From Promerops cafer (Eukaryota; Chordata; Aves; Passeriformes; Nectariniidae): a stretch of 64,000 nt of DNA. A program made the translations under genes and the position numbers. Location of the stretch: contig VZSE01015197.1 in assembly GCA_013398275.1 (NCBI GenBank), positions 720,404-784,403 on the forward strand. The letters are read 5' to 3'. This document shows, one piece after another, positions 36,677 to 48,250 of the stretch (positions are counted from its first letter, which is position 1; every line of letters begins with the position of its first letter). The notes under the pieces were generated by a model. That model made no database searches. It was not told where the DNA came from and saw nothing but the letters and a program-made list of their open reading frames with translations.

Positions 36677-38560
36677 CAACTTTTGTTTCTGCAGTCAGGA
36701 ATTACTCTGAGAACCACTCTCTTCAGATTTGTACAGGAAAGAATGAAAAGTGTTTGACTTAAAGGCAATTTTCAGAAACTGGGAAAACTTTTGGGAGTGG
36801 TTAGTATGAAGTAGGCTGGAAAGGAACCCAAATAGAAAGCTGATACTGGATAGTCTGAAAGACCATAGCGAAAGGGGACATTTAGTAAATTTGTAGAGTC
36901 AAATTACTGAAGTAAGGTAGTGAAGCATCTTTTTGGTGCAGCTGAGTAAGTTACATTTGATGTAGATGTTGGTATATCTCATACCATGAGAGTTACTTTT
37001 GAAATACAGCAAGTCATAAAAGTAGGAGGCGAATATAGCTGAACAGCAGCTAAAATGAGAAATACAGAGCAGGAGAAGTTGTGAGTGATGCTGAAAGAAA
37101 TTCTGGAAGTGTGGTTCTTTGCCCCAGACAGAGACAGAAGTTTGTCCTAGGGTTGAGTAAAAGAAAATGCTTAGAGGTGCTGTTGGAATGGGACTAGAAT
37201 TGGGGTGGTCCAGGGAAGGTTAGGACAGCCAAGTGGTCTGTGCTGTGATGGCCTTTGTGGTGTGAGCCAGAGGTGAGGGTCTTAGTCCCAGAGAGAGATG
37301 GAAAACAAAGTCCTTCTACTGTTGCCCCATATTATAATATAGGTATAAGATCTGCATGAAATTATCTAGGGCTTGGGTATACATAAAATAAGAGAATATG
37401 AGTATTTGTTTCTGAACAACAGTAAAGGTTTTAAAGGAAAAATGACTTGATGGACCACTTATTATGGTAATTTAATTGTAATTAATTTTTTTTTCAGTGT
37501 GTAAATAGCTCTCACTTACTGCATTCATCTTATGGGGGAAGAGAGGAGAATTTCAGGGAAACTCTGGAAAATTCCCAGTATCTTGGTAGATTGGATATTT
37601 GTAACTGACAGAAAATCTTAAATCAGCTGTAGAAGATGTTGCTGTTTAGGTTTTATTATTTTTACTGTTCTTCACTAATTAAATTTGCATATAGAAGATG
37701 CATTACTTCTTATAATTATCAAGTGTACATTTTCCAGTGAAAAATGAAAGAATCTTTTTTTTCTGTGTTTCTCTCAGCTGAAACACACTTTATTCATAGC
37801 AAAAATAACAGGTATTGGTATGGACTGGTAGCATAGGAGGTTTGCATTTTGAACTACAGATTGTTGAATTCAGTTCTGGAAGATAATAAAGTACATGGCT
37901 CATCTTTCATGTGCATTAGTGATTTGGCTGATCGGGACATGTGGATATGTTTAATATATCACCTGGCTATAAAAATGAAAGCAGACTTAAGCACTTGAGT
38001 AGAACCAGGAGGAAGAAATATTTGATTACGAAATATGCTGGTGCTAGGCATTGTTATGAATATAAGCATTCATTAAAAAGTTCATTTTCTTGCAGGGCTT
38101 GGTGTCTCAAGATATTGTCAGGCACAATAAAATTTATCAGGCTTCCAGTATAGTTGCTCATGGGATAAATGTTGTTCTTGGCAGACTTGCATACAATAAG
38201 AAAAAAAAACAGAATAATTTTTTTTTAACTGTATTGAAGCATTTGTCAAATAAAAAGATAGCCAACATTTGTCTTGCCTTTCCTGTGGAAGGAGTGCTAT
38301 GGATTCTGGTAGTCTTTGGTTTCACCTTTTAGGTAAAAAAAGAAAAGAATTCTAGAAAATGTCAGACATACTGGAAATAATCATTGCAAAACTGCCCAGT
38401 GTCACACATGCTAAGTAATAATTTTGCTTGCCAGCAAACTTCACACCTGCTTACAGCAGTCCTGATCTTGGAAGCAGTCAAGCTGATGATTTTTCTTTAA
38501 GATCCTAGGAGCTTTGGCAATTTTTCTCATTTTCTTACAGACTTGTAGCAGTAGAAACCA

Positions 38561-38568
38561 CCCCCCCC

Positions 38569-38605
<37 letters not shown>
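38561..38605 (+). repeat. C9A36 homopolymer pair followed by A-rich DNA
   Basis: Nine C then thirty-six A without interruption, followed to about 38660 by A-rich CAAACAAACAAAAAAATT-type sequence. The open frames across it (38441-38656 and 38514-38750) are artefacts. Confidence 0.95.
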
Positions 38606-38606
<1 letters not shown>

Positions 38607-40980
38607 AACCAAAAAACAAAACAAAAACAAACAAACAAAAAAATTAAAAACCCCAAAAAACAGAGTCCCTCCCCTATACCCCAACAAAATAGGGGTTACT
38701 TTGCAAGTAACAAAGATTCTTGGAATTGTTTTCTATGCAGTTGCACATGATTGTCATGCTATGTGAAATCCATCTTCCTCTTACACCTTTCTCAAAGGGA
38801 GATGATCAATGGAGTGGAACCATTGTCATCTTCCAAGTTCTGTAGATACAGCTGAACTAAAACTGGAAGTGATTTAAGAGAACCAGATTCATCAATGTAA
38901 CTTCTTTCTTCTCTCATGTATCTCTTTGAAGATGCTTCTGGCTGTATTAGTTTTTTCCTGATCCTACAATACAGAAATTTTTTCTCCCAGTTGTGCTGAG
39001 ACACTCTCTTTAACCATTACTTTTAAACCACTGGTAAAATATCTTCAGACCCAGTACAACTATGTTACAAATGGTAATGTTTCACATTAATTCAATGAAG
39101 GAATATGATGCTTTATCTTGATATTTGCTTGATCTTCATGCAGAGCTTGGTTTCAGTTAATTTGATCCAATCTACCTAGGTGCCATATTTAAGGAAGCAG
39201 CGTGTTTGCCATTCCTTCTAGCAGCTGAAGCACATCCCACACTTTGGAAGTTGATGACGTCTTATAAACTACCACTGTGAAAGGGCAGATTTTCTGTCCT
39301 TGCATTTCTTATCATGTGCAATCATTTGAAAGATGGTTGGTAAAACTGCACAATTGTTTAGTTCTTGGCTCTGGCTTTGAAAAGACTGTTGGATGTGACT
39401 TTTTTTTTTGAGAGAGACAGTATTCCTGTCTGATTTACAGAAAATTTGCTTCTTGTGCTGAGTTTTCTTCTTGTGGGGAAGAAATCTGTAAGAATCAAAT
39501 TCACTTTTGACTTTATGAAGATTTATGGTTATTTCAATAGATTTTCTTTATTAGGAGGGTGTCATGGTCCTTAATTCATAATCTACCTGTGGCTTATTAA
39601 ATTTTCAGTTTAATATACCTCTTGCTTAAATTCTGTGGAATCATTTGTAGCATAGATGAATGGAAATTACCTCCATGCACAATACAGTGAGGTTATCAAG
39701 AATCCTGAAAATATGTGTTCATTTATTTTGCTTTGGAACATAAAAAAAGCCCTGCATTATCATTTTAAGGACAAAAAAAGCATATTGATTTTAAATTTTC
39801 ATTTTTCATCTGCACAAACTGAAGCAGATGTTTTACATTTGCACTTGAGTGAGGCTGCCTGAGGTCACTACTTTAAACAGGAATTCCTGGCTCTCTGGAT
39901 CACAAGTCTGCAGGCCTCATTTGGCTTGCCTGTAGATTCCAAGTATCAAGACAGATAGCACTAGAAGCTAATGATTTGCTGTAGTTGTGTAAGATTCAGA
40001 TTGGAAATTAAAATAAATAAATAAAACTCTTCTATTCTCAGTCAAATTAGCTTTTATTTGAGGTATGTAGATAATCTTTCACAGAACGTGCTTTTGGTAA
40101 AGAAAATGCCGGTTTTGTAGAAGAAAAATTTTACAGAATTTCTGGTTGGATTGGCAGTTTTTTATTTTGGCATCATTGTCAAGTCAGATCAGATAAAAAC
40201 TACAGGGTTTTTTAACATAATGCTTGTGTTTTTTCCAACTCTATTTTAAAAACATCTTTTAAAAATCTGAAGATCATAATTCTCTAAATACACTTTCCTA
40301 CCTGTTCCAAGTTTTATATGAAGCTAACAAATCTTTGCACTAAGAAAAAAAAAAAGCTGAAAGGCGTGTGCAATTTCTTCTGTTTTCTCTCTGAAATCAT
40401 ATTTACTGCTATATTTTATCTTCATCATCTTTCTTTTTGCATTAATTGCACCTTAATTGTTGCCCTTCATACTACTCTATCTTTTCTTGACTAAGGGGAA
40501 GGAGAAAAGTCTTGTTTCAATAAAACTTTTGGGACCTCAACCACTGTTATATTGCCTTAAACTGAAGAAGAGCATTAAGATTTTCCTGCTAATGAACTGT
40601 ACAGGGTGGAGTTCCTTTTTCTGTGTCTGTTTTTTTCAGGGTTCTGCCTTTCATGTTAGTCATAAAATGGTGTAGGTTAGCTCTAAGATGTAATTATCCA
40701 GTTTCAAAAGGTCAGTACGCTGTACTTCATTTCCACCATTCACCTTTGCAATTATCCACTTCATTGACACTACCTTGACCTCACTGTATGCTTCCACCAT
40801 TATTCTGGTTTTCCTATTAGAAGGTAAAATTTAGTGCAAGTCTGCACAGATAGTTTATGGAGAGAAAATATTCACCTTTTAAGGGAAAATTAAATCCCTC
40901 AAGGTTTTTTCACAAGTTGCAAATTTTTTCTTGGGTTTTCACTTTTCTTTATAAATCAGATTCTGGAGTTCCACACAAGA

Positions 40981-41237
40981 GCATCATATAGAATGGAATA
41001 GCCCTGTGGCTGCTTTGGGTTAGCTGTTCACTCCCAGCTTCTTGTGCAGCCCAAGCCTCCTTGCTCGCAGGGCAGTACGAGAAGCTGAAATCGCCTTGAC
41101 TTAGTGCAAGCACTGCTCAGTAGCAATGAAAACTTCCTTCTGTTATCAACATTATTCCCATACTAAATTCAGAACATAGCATTGTACCAGCTACTAGGAA
41201 GAAAATGAACTCCTATCCCAGCTGAAATCAGGACTGT
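40981..41237 (-). mobile_element. Endogenous retrovirus LTR, U3 fragment
   Basis: Matches, in antisense, a U3 region widespread in bird genomes. Recognisable pieces are CTTGTGCAGCCCAAGCCTCC, AGGGCAGTACGAGAAGCTG, CTTGACTTAGTGCAAGCACT, GTTATCAACATTATTCCCAT and CCAGCTACTAGGAAGAAAAT. No coding part of a retrovirus is attached. The assignment is from memory of the family consensus; boundaries are approximate. Confidence 0.75.
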
Positions 41238-43349
41238 TAAATATGTAAATTTATCATAATTTCATCTTGGGTGAAATGAATTGAAATTTTACAGACATAG
41301 GTAAATAAATTTATCTTTGACATCAGATCTTTGTGTGGTAGTCATCTTCTGCTTAATTTCTTGGCTGAAATTCAACCTTGAATGGTTTTGTGATTTCTCT
41401 CTATTTGATGTCTGACAAAAATGAATTTGTATTGATTAGTGTCAACACTGTGAAAAGGTGAACTTTCAGGCTTAAAATTTCAGCTGTGTATTTTGCCAGG
41501 TGCTTTGCAAGAAGACAGTGTTTCTCATGTTCTGGAACCTTCATGGATACTTGTAATAATAAATATGCCTGCATATTTATTTAGGAAAAAAATATGGGGC
41601 TTGTGATAGTAGTCCAGTAGACAGTATTCAAACAACTCTCATGACTTTGGTGGGGAAGAAATAATATTTGCTGCTAAACAGGGGCATGTGATTCCTTAAT
41701 TTCCAACTACTGTACAGAAATTCAGTGGATAGATTTTGAAGGCCTCTTTAGGAACATGTGAACATCAAACACTTGTGCATTGGAGTTAGCAACTGGTAGT
41801 CTATCACTCTGGATCCACTCTAATAGTTTGATGACCTATGTCCAAAACTGCAGACAGTGCTTGAGGTCACAAAAATACAGGGCAGAGTGGAATAACCACT
41901 TTTACTGTCCTCTGAAAATTTGAATGAGCCTCTTTATTTGGTTTCTAATTGTTTTTATGTACCCAGAAATAAGGTGGAAACAGATAAGTTTGCAATTTCA
42001 TTTAGCTTGAGAATGACATTGTTACTATTCACAGGATCAGAATTATGTTTCTTTTATGTTGTAACAGCTCGTTCTCTTTGCTCTACATTCAGTACCTTTT
42101 CATTACTTGCCAGAAATTGATTTCTGAATAAAAGTAACCAACAGAACTGAAAAAGTACACCTCTATGGCTCATTCTAAAGCCTTGTTAGCACAGATATCC
42201 TGTTTCTTCAATTAAGAAGTGTCTCACAATGTTTTCAGTCACCATTTTCATCAAACCATCGTTTTAGTTCTCACAGAACTGAAAATTGTAAAAAGTTCTT
42301 AAAATTTTGACCTTTTCTTTAATATATTAGCAATTCTCTTCTTTTTTGCACCTCAATTAAAAGAAGTGAAACCTTTTATTTTCACAGTTTTTAATCTATG
42401 TTAATCTCTTTTAGTGTCCTGTTAAGAATCATTTAATAATAACTTGTTTACAGTAAGTACTTGTCAATAATAATCTTCCACTAAATTCCCATTAGTACCT
42501 GATGAGTACCTGGTTTGTGTTATAAACATTAATTCACTTTGCCATTTTTTCATTTGAAGTCGCAGAAGTATTTAATGCAGCCTTGACAAAAACCTCTATG
42601 TAGGTGTCTCTGAAGAATAAATGAGTTCTTTGATAATTACTCTATATGACTTATTGTCTTTTTGTTGATATATTTAAGTCCCCCTATATGTGGATTTGCT
42701 GAAAAAATTCATAAAGTTATCCTAAAATAAGCTTACAGCATTGGTCATAAGAGATAATATTTCCCTTAACACTGTTAATCTTGACCACAAGAAAAGGATT
42801 AGCATGAAAACTTAAAAATCTTTCCTCTGATTATAAGGATAACCGTATGTCGTACTGAAGATATACTTTAGAACTTCTTCAGTTTAATGAACATTTATTA
42901 CAATCCTTCTACATTGTAAACATAAGAAAAACATGCTGATTTTTTGTCTTTTGGAGAGTAAAAAGTGAACTTTGACATTTTCAAGCCAAAATCAGTCTCA
43001 GTGTTATTTAAAACATTTTATTATTATTTTAATACTATTGTCCCATAAATAACTGGAAAATAATAATATTTTGTTACTAGTTACTGTATAAAAAATTATC
43101 TATGCTTTGCTTTTCTGAAGGTACATTTGATGAAAAATTGACTGTCTTGGTTATTTTCAAACTCAAGTATTTAACTTTATGAAACATGGAAAACTTACAC
43201 CTTGGGCTGATTTCTAAGGTGCCCGCCTTACTCTGAGGAGAAACCATCATCCTCACCCAGTGAAAAACAGGGAGTTTTAATCAGATTATTTATCTTTCTT
43301 TCTTTTTTTTTTTTTTTGTTATTCTTCCTCCTATCCTCAACCTTCCCAG

Positions 43350-43454
43350 ATGGAAAGTACGCAGAGCGAGAATGCTTCTCAATGGGGAAAGAGAGAGCGA
43401 CTTGAAGCAGAAAAACAGAGTTTGGAAGAAGAGACCAGAAAACTAAAAATGCAG
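43350..43454 (+). CDS. CCDC102B: CCDC102B coding exon 4 (WGKRERLEAEKQ coil segment)
   Basis: Coding exon of 105 nt (35 codons), phase 0 at both ends. It lies between a long polypyrimidine tract ending TTCCCAG (43343-43349) and the donor CAG|GTAAAA. The peptide starts MESTQSENASQWGKRERLEA and continues EKQSLEEETRKLKMQ. It aligns without gaps to the human segment that contains SEWDKREILEREKQGLEREN (from memory), with conserved N, S, W, KRE, L, EKQ and LK positions. It is pure coiled coil. Direct splicing from 25980 keeps the frame, but the result would be shorter than human by about 40 residues. No later CCDC102B exon was found up to 64000, so the gene is truncated by the window edge. Confidence 0.9.
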
Positions 43455-44832
43455 GTAAAAGAAATTCAGGAACCTCTGAAGATGAAAAAAAAAATAAAGC
43501 AACACTAACTCATTAGAGTTGTTATCATTAAAATGAAGAAAGTAAGCTTTTGGTAAAAAATAAGCTTATTTTTACTTAGTTTAGTAGTATTACTTAGTTG
43601 GATTATTTGGGGAGCATTCACACCCAAAATTACTATTACAAAATGTCAAAGTGTCCCTAAGACAAAGATTATACTAGACAAAGTAGCCCCTACTGCATCC
43701 CAGACCTGAACAATTGGACCTCAGTGGCTTAGAATTTCTGTAGGGTACAGAAACAGAAAATAATATCTGTTCATTTTTAAAAGGAGCAGGAAAAAATGAC
43801 AATTATAACAAGACTAGGAAGCAAAAGTGAAGACTGGGAGGAACAGAAGAGATTAAGTAAGCTTTGCAAGCTACAGATTCCTGATGAAGGTCAAAGCAAA
43901 AAAAAGAACTGTGAGACAAATCATTTCCCTGTCTTGTTGAGCATCAAATATCTTCTTAGGAGAGGGAGAACTGAAGGAAGCGCCTATTCCTTATTTTTTT
44001 GTTCCTCCAAAGATCTGTTCATTTATTGACCTGCTAAAAATGACTTGATAATTTATTCAGAAACTCTTAACTGAACATATTTCCTTTATTTTATGGTTTT
44101 CTATGCTGATAACTAAATAGCAATCCAGAAGGCCCCCACTTTCACTGAGACTCTGAAAAGTTCAAAAAGGCCCCCAAACCCACCAAACAATCACAAATGT
44201 GCATATCTGATGCTATGAGCTGGGTAATGAGAAACAGTAACTTTTTAAAAATTTGCCTAAATAACAAATAATTTAATCTCATTTGCATGCATTTGCTGTT
44301 GAATAATGACATTCTAAATAACTAGATTTAGGGTTTAGTAACTAGGTGATTTCTCTTGGGAAAGACTGAGAGAGACGTTTTATACTTGATGTCTGCTGTT
44401 AAACAAAATCCTAAGATTTTTCTTTTTCCATCATGACTGAGTAATAGCAAATGGAAGCTCATGCATATAAGCCTACCTTTCTAACATATCTTACATAACA
44501 AACAAAGGGTTTTAACTTTTCTTTAATACTATTTATTGTATGATAACATATACATATCACATCATACCATATCACATCAGTATTTTCTTGATTTATTTGT
44601 AATGCAAGTAACTTGAGGTTGGAGATATGGCCAGAAAGAGGTTCATCTGCTTATGCATATTACTATATTTCAAATCTTTTTTGCCCATATGTCTGTGCTG
44701 GCTTGTTTATTTGTTTGGTTTTCTTTTAAAAAACAGTTAGTTGCATAGATATCTGTGATCAACTCTCGCTGTTGGTATTAGGTCTCTCTGTTAGTAAAGC
44801 ACCCCTATATTTGATTTACAATAACTGCAAAA

Positions 44833-45000
44833 CATAGAATCACAGGACAAGTCAGACTGGAATGGACCTCATGAGATCTTCAGTCCTACCTCCTACTCAA
44901 AGTGAGATCAGCTCTGAAGTCAGACTGAGTTATTCAAGGTTTTGTCCAGTGAGGTCTCAAAAATATCCAGGACTGCATGGCCTACTCTGGGCAGCGGGTT
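44833..45000 (-). mobile_element. CR1 LINE 3' end fragment, abutted by an LTR
   Basis: Reverse-complement CR1 end. It begins CATAGAATCACAGGACAAG and runs through TTTTGTCCAGTGAGGTCTC, AAAAATATCCAGGACTGCAT and CTACTCTGGGCAG, where homology stops exactly at the LTR start (45001). The CR1 continuation was not found on the far side of the LTR. Confidence 0.78.
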
Positions 45001-45720
45001 TGTGACGGCTTGACCCCAGCTGGCAGTTAAGCTCCCACCCAGCCTCATTCACTCCCCAGCAGTGGGCTGGGGGGCAGAACTGGAGGGGCAAAATTGAGGA
45101 AAAAAAACTTGTGGATTGAGATAAAGACAGATTAATAACTGGGAAGGGGGAGAAGGGAAAAGAAGAGAAAAAAAAAAAAAGAAGTGATGAAGAAGCGATC
45201 AACACCACTAGCAGACTGATTGCCTAGCCAGTCTCTAAACAACAGCTGCTTTGGAAAAATCATCACCATGTAATTGCAAGGGACTCTTCCTTCCCAGGTG
45301 TAGGACTTCATCATTGCTTAATTTCACAAGGTTCTTGTTGGGCCCTTCTTTCAGCCTAATGACAGAACTTCTTGATCCCACCTACAGGCAAGGATATTGC
45401 CTCTGCCTGCCCCAGCCTCAGAGGCAGACAACAAGACTTTGATGGGAGCATTTTCCCTCCAGAGCTGTGAATTGAGCACATGCTGTGTTTCTCCATTTTA
45501 GGCTAGGAACCATGCCCTGTGGTGCATCATCCCCAAGGCTGAGATGTCTTGTAGTCTTCAGCAGCGTTTCCAGCCAGATCTCCTTGCCAGAGTCTGCCAT
45601 AGTATCCTAAGCATTCTTCTCACTGTGTCCAGGGCTCCTGGCCTCTGGCTGCAGAGAGTGAGTGGTACCACCAAAAATGGTCTTCTGTGACACCAAACAC
45701 CCATTGACAGCATGAGTAAA
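45001..45720 (-). mobile_element. Endogenous retrovirus LTR, antisense (3' part certain, remainder probable)
   Basis: The left end, TGTGACGGCTTGACCCCAGC, is the reverse complement of the 3' end of a common bird LTR (TG...CA type). It is followed by CACTCCCCAGCAGTGGGCTG and CTTGTGGATTGAGATAAAGA, both typical of that family. The GC-richer sequence to about 45.72 kb continues in the same style but its right end is not defined. The short open frames here are not genes. Confidence 0.68.
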
Positions 45721-47344
45721 ATCAAAGGTCAACAGGATTAAAGTATTGTGGCAAACCCTTAATGAGAAAATGAACCTTTCACAGCTGGAAAAAGTATGGA
45801 GACAGTCTTATGAGGAAAATCACTCTTTCAATGAGTTCATCTTCTAGTCAGTCATGGCATTGGAGACCTGGTCAGCCATATGTGGAGAAGGCAGTGGTAG
45901 AGTTAGTTGGCATAATTTTTAGCCTTGCTGCTGCCATTAAATGCAAAACAGGTGTTAAGAAAGGAAAGAGTTTCTTTTTCAAGAATTCCAGCCTAACTCA
46001 ATTTAGATGGAACCTGTCTACTCCTGTGTAGACACATCCTAATGCCACTGTTGAACCTTGCTCAATTCTGAGACTGTTTCTGATTTTCTCTAATGCTATA
46101 AAATAACCTGAAAATAATTGCTTTGACTTCTGGTTCAAGACCCTTTTATTTCAAGTTCAAATAAAATAACATTGTAGGCAGGATTAGAGGAGTAAAAAAG
46201 AATGACTCCTTTAATGTGGGTGATGACTAGATGTCTAGGTCAGCAAAAATTGAAATTAAAGCTATTTAAAAGTCTTTGTGCATCTTGATCTGTATGATTA
46301 TGGCTTTATTTAGCAAGTAGACACAAGACATTTAGGTAATTTTTTATAGAATGAATCCCAAAGCAAAACACAGTTGCCTAGTATCCTACTTTTTTCCAAA
46401 ACCTATATTTGTGAGATTATTGGAGAATCCATTGTAGTTGTTTAAAACAATATTCAGTGTTGTTAATTGATATATATGGCCAATTCATACTTGTAGAAGT
46501 TATAAGCAAACAATGGCAACATTTTTTGTTTAGTAACAATTTTAGTAGTATTAAAAACATGGTATTAATACACAGAAATTACATCCTTACATCCTTGTCT
46601 AAATGATTTCATGTTGACAGTTATCTTGCTCTTTACTATGCATACATACCTCCATAGGACATAGAATTTGTGCAATCTCTTGCCACTCATAGTAGTAAAC
46701 CATGTAGATTGAAGTTCTGAACATCAAATTTAATATTAATTATGTCTTTCAAAAAGTGTGAGTCCTTAATGTTATTCTTAGCTGGTACTGTGTTGGTTTA
46801 AAGTGTTTCTGTATGCAGTTTTTAAACGGTTAAGTTCTGTTGTACAAGATGAGCAGAATTGATGAAACAATTTGGATCAGATATTGTTACTATGCAGTTT
46901 TATTGATTGTACTTCTTGAAATGGAAAATACCATTTAAATTAATAGATGTATGATTTGACTAATATCATGGTAACAAATATTAAATGGATCTAACTGGTT
47001 CATCTAGGAAGGGATAACATGAAGAAAAAAACACCTTGTTGATGGTATAAATCAATACCCAAAATATGATGTTTATGGGAAAATATTTTCTCTTTCATCT
47101 GTGAGTATGACCTTGAAACAAACTTATAAATTAATTTTGAGGAATAGTAACTATTCTTTTGTATTACCTCTAATGATTATGGTAAATAGCTGGATATAAA
47201 ATATTAAATTAATGGAATATATTTTGTAGTGGATCTGAATATTGAACTGTGGAGCTTGTGGATTCAAAAACTAATTTTTGTTTTAAGTTTGGTTTCTATC
47301 TGTAATATGATGAGGTTATCATGTTGTTAGCAAAAAAATCCATA

Positions 47345-48250
47345 CACCCATGGGCTTTGTGAGAAGACCTTAGAGCTTCCTCATGCCAGACACAAGCAGC
47401 TCTTACTGGCTCCAAAAGAAACCCACTGGCCAAAGTTGAGCTAATATGAGAGAAACAGCCCTGTAAATACCAAGCTCAGTGAAGCAGGAAGGGGAGGAGG
47501 TGCTCTGGGAGCCAGAGCATGGATTCCTCTGGCTCATGGTGAGACCAAGGTGAGGCAGCTGTGCCCCTGCAGCCCATGGAGGTCCATGGAGGAGTAAATG
47601 GCCATCTTACCAGCCATGGATGACCCTATGCTGGAGCAAGTGGACTTGCTCTGAAGGAAAGTGCAGCCTGTGAGAGCACACGCAGGAGCAGGCTCCTGGC
47701 AGGAACCTCAGACCATGGGGGACCTACTCTGGAACAGTCTGTTCCTAAAAGACTTACTGCATGGAAAGCTCCCATCCTCAACCAATCCTTCAAGAACTGT
47801 GGCCTGCAGGAAGGACCCATGCTTGAGCAGTTCATGAAGGATTGTATCCCATGGGAGTGACACCCCTCACTCTGATACAGGGGAACAGCATGAGGAGGAA
47901 GGAGAAGCAGAGAGAAGCTGTTGTGGATTGACCCGTATCCTGACATTCCCTTTCTGTGCATAGATGGAAGAGGTAGTGGAGAAAATGAGTAAAAAAGTAA
48001 TGCTGAGATTGAGAGGAAGGGTGAGAAGGAAGGAAGATGATTTTAGTTTTGTCTTTGTTTTTAACTGTCCTACTCTATTTTTAACTGGTAATATATTTAA
48101 TTTTCCCATAGTCAAGTCTATTTATTCTTGTGAGGTAAATTTATCTCAGTCCATGAAACCTTCTATCTTTCCACTCCTCTCCTGTAGAGGAGACGTGTGA
48201 GAGAGCAGCTGGGTGGGCATTGGAAATTCAGCCAAGGTCATCCCATCATA
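47345..48250 (+). mobile_element. Endogenous retrovirus LTR, sense, near full length
   Basis: A GC-rich block resembling a large bird ERVL-type LTR. It has degenerate repeats around a GCTGGAGCAGGT-like core (47631, 47683, 47729 and 47822), CAGCATGAGGAGGAAGGAGA, a U3/R-like GTAATATATTTAATTTTCCC (decayed poly(A) region), then GAGAGCAGCTGGGTGGGCAT and a 3' end CAGCCAAGGTCATCCCATCA. The left boundary is approximate. No gag, pol or env sequence adjoins it. Confidence 0.75.

Larger units (their letters stand above)
25981..43349 (+). other. CCDC102B: CCDC102B intron 3 (17.4 kb)
   Basis: Interval between the last two exons found. It carries a CR1-type LINE relic (26.1-28.1 kb), a CR1 3' tail (32.6 kb), tandem duplications at 31.1 and 36.6 kb, a C9A36 homopolymer (38.56 kb) and an LTR U3 fragment (41.0-41.2 kb). 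The rest is AT-rich DNA with no recognisable gene. An additional small CCDC102B exon may be hidden here. Confidence 0.75.

Noticed and set aside
37880..38330. Possible old LINE ORF2 fragment (CATTAGTGATTTGGCTGAT)
   Set aside because: Only a short resemblance to the LINE 'ISDL' region; no further motif found around it.
43783..43849. Possible CCDC102B exon after exon 4 (SKSEDWEEQKRL followed by GTAAGC)
   Set aside because: The peptide loosely resembles a coiled coil, but the acceptor lacks a pyrimidine tract and the sequence does not match the expected next segment of the protein.
45782..45840. Short coil-like opening after TTTCACAG (LEKVWRQSYEENHSFNEF)
   Set aside because: Ends in a stop, no donor, adjoins an LTR; not CCDC102B-like.
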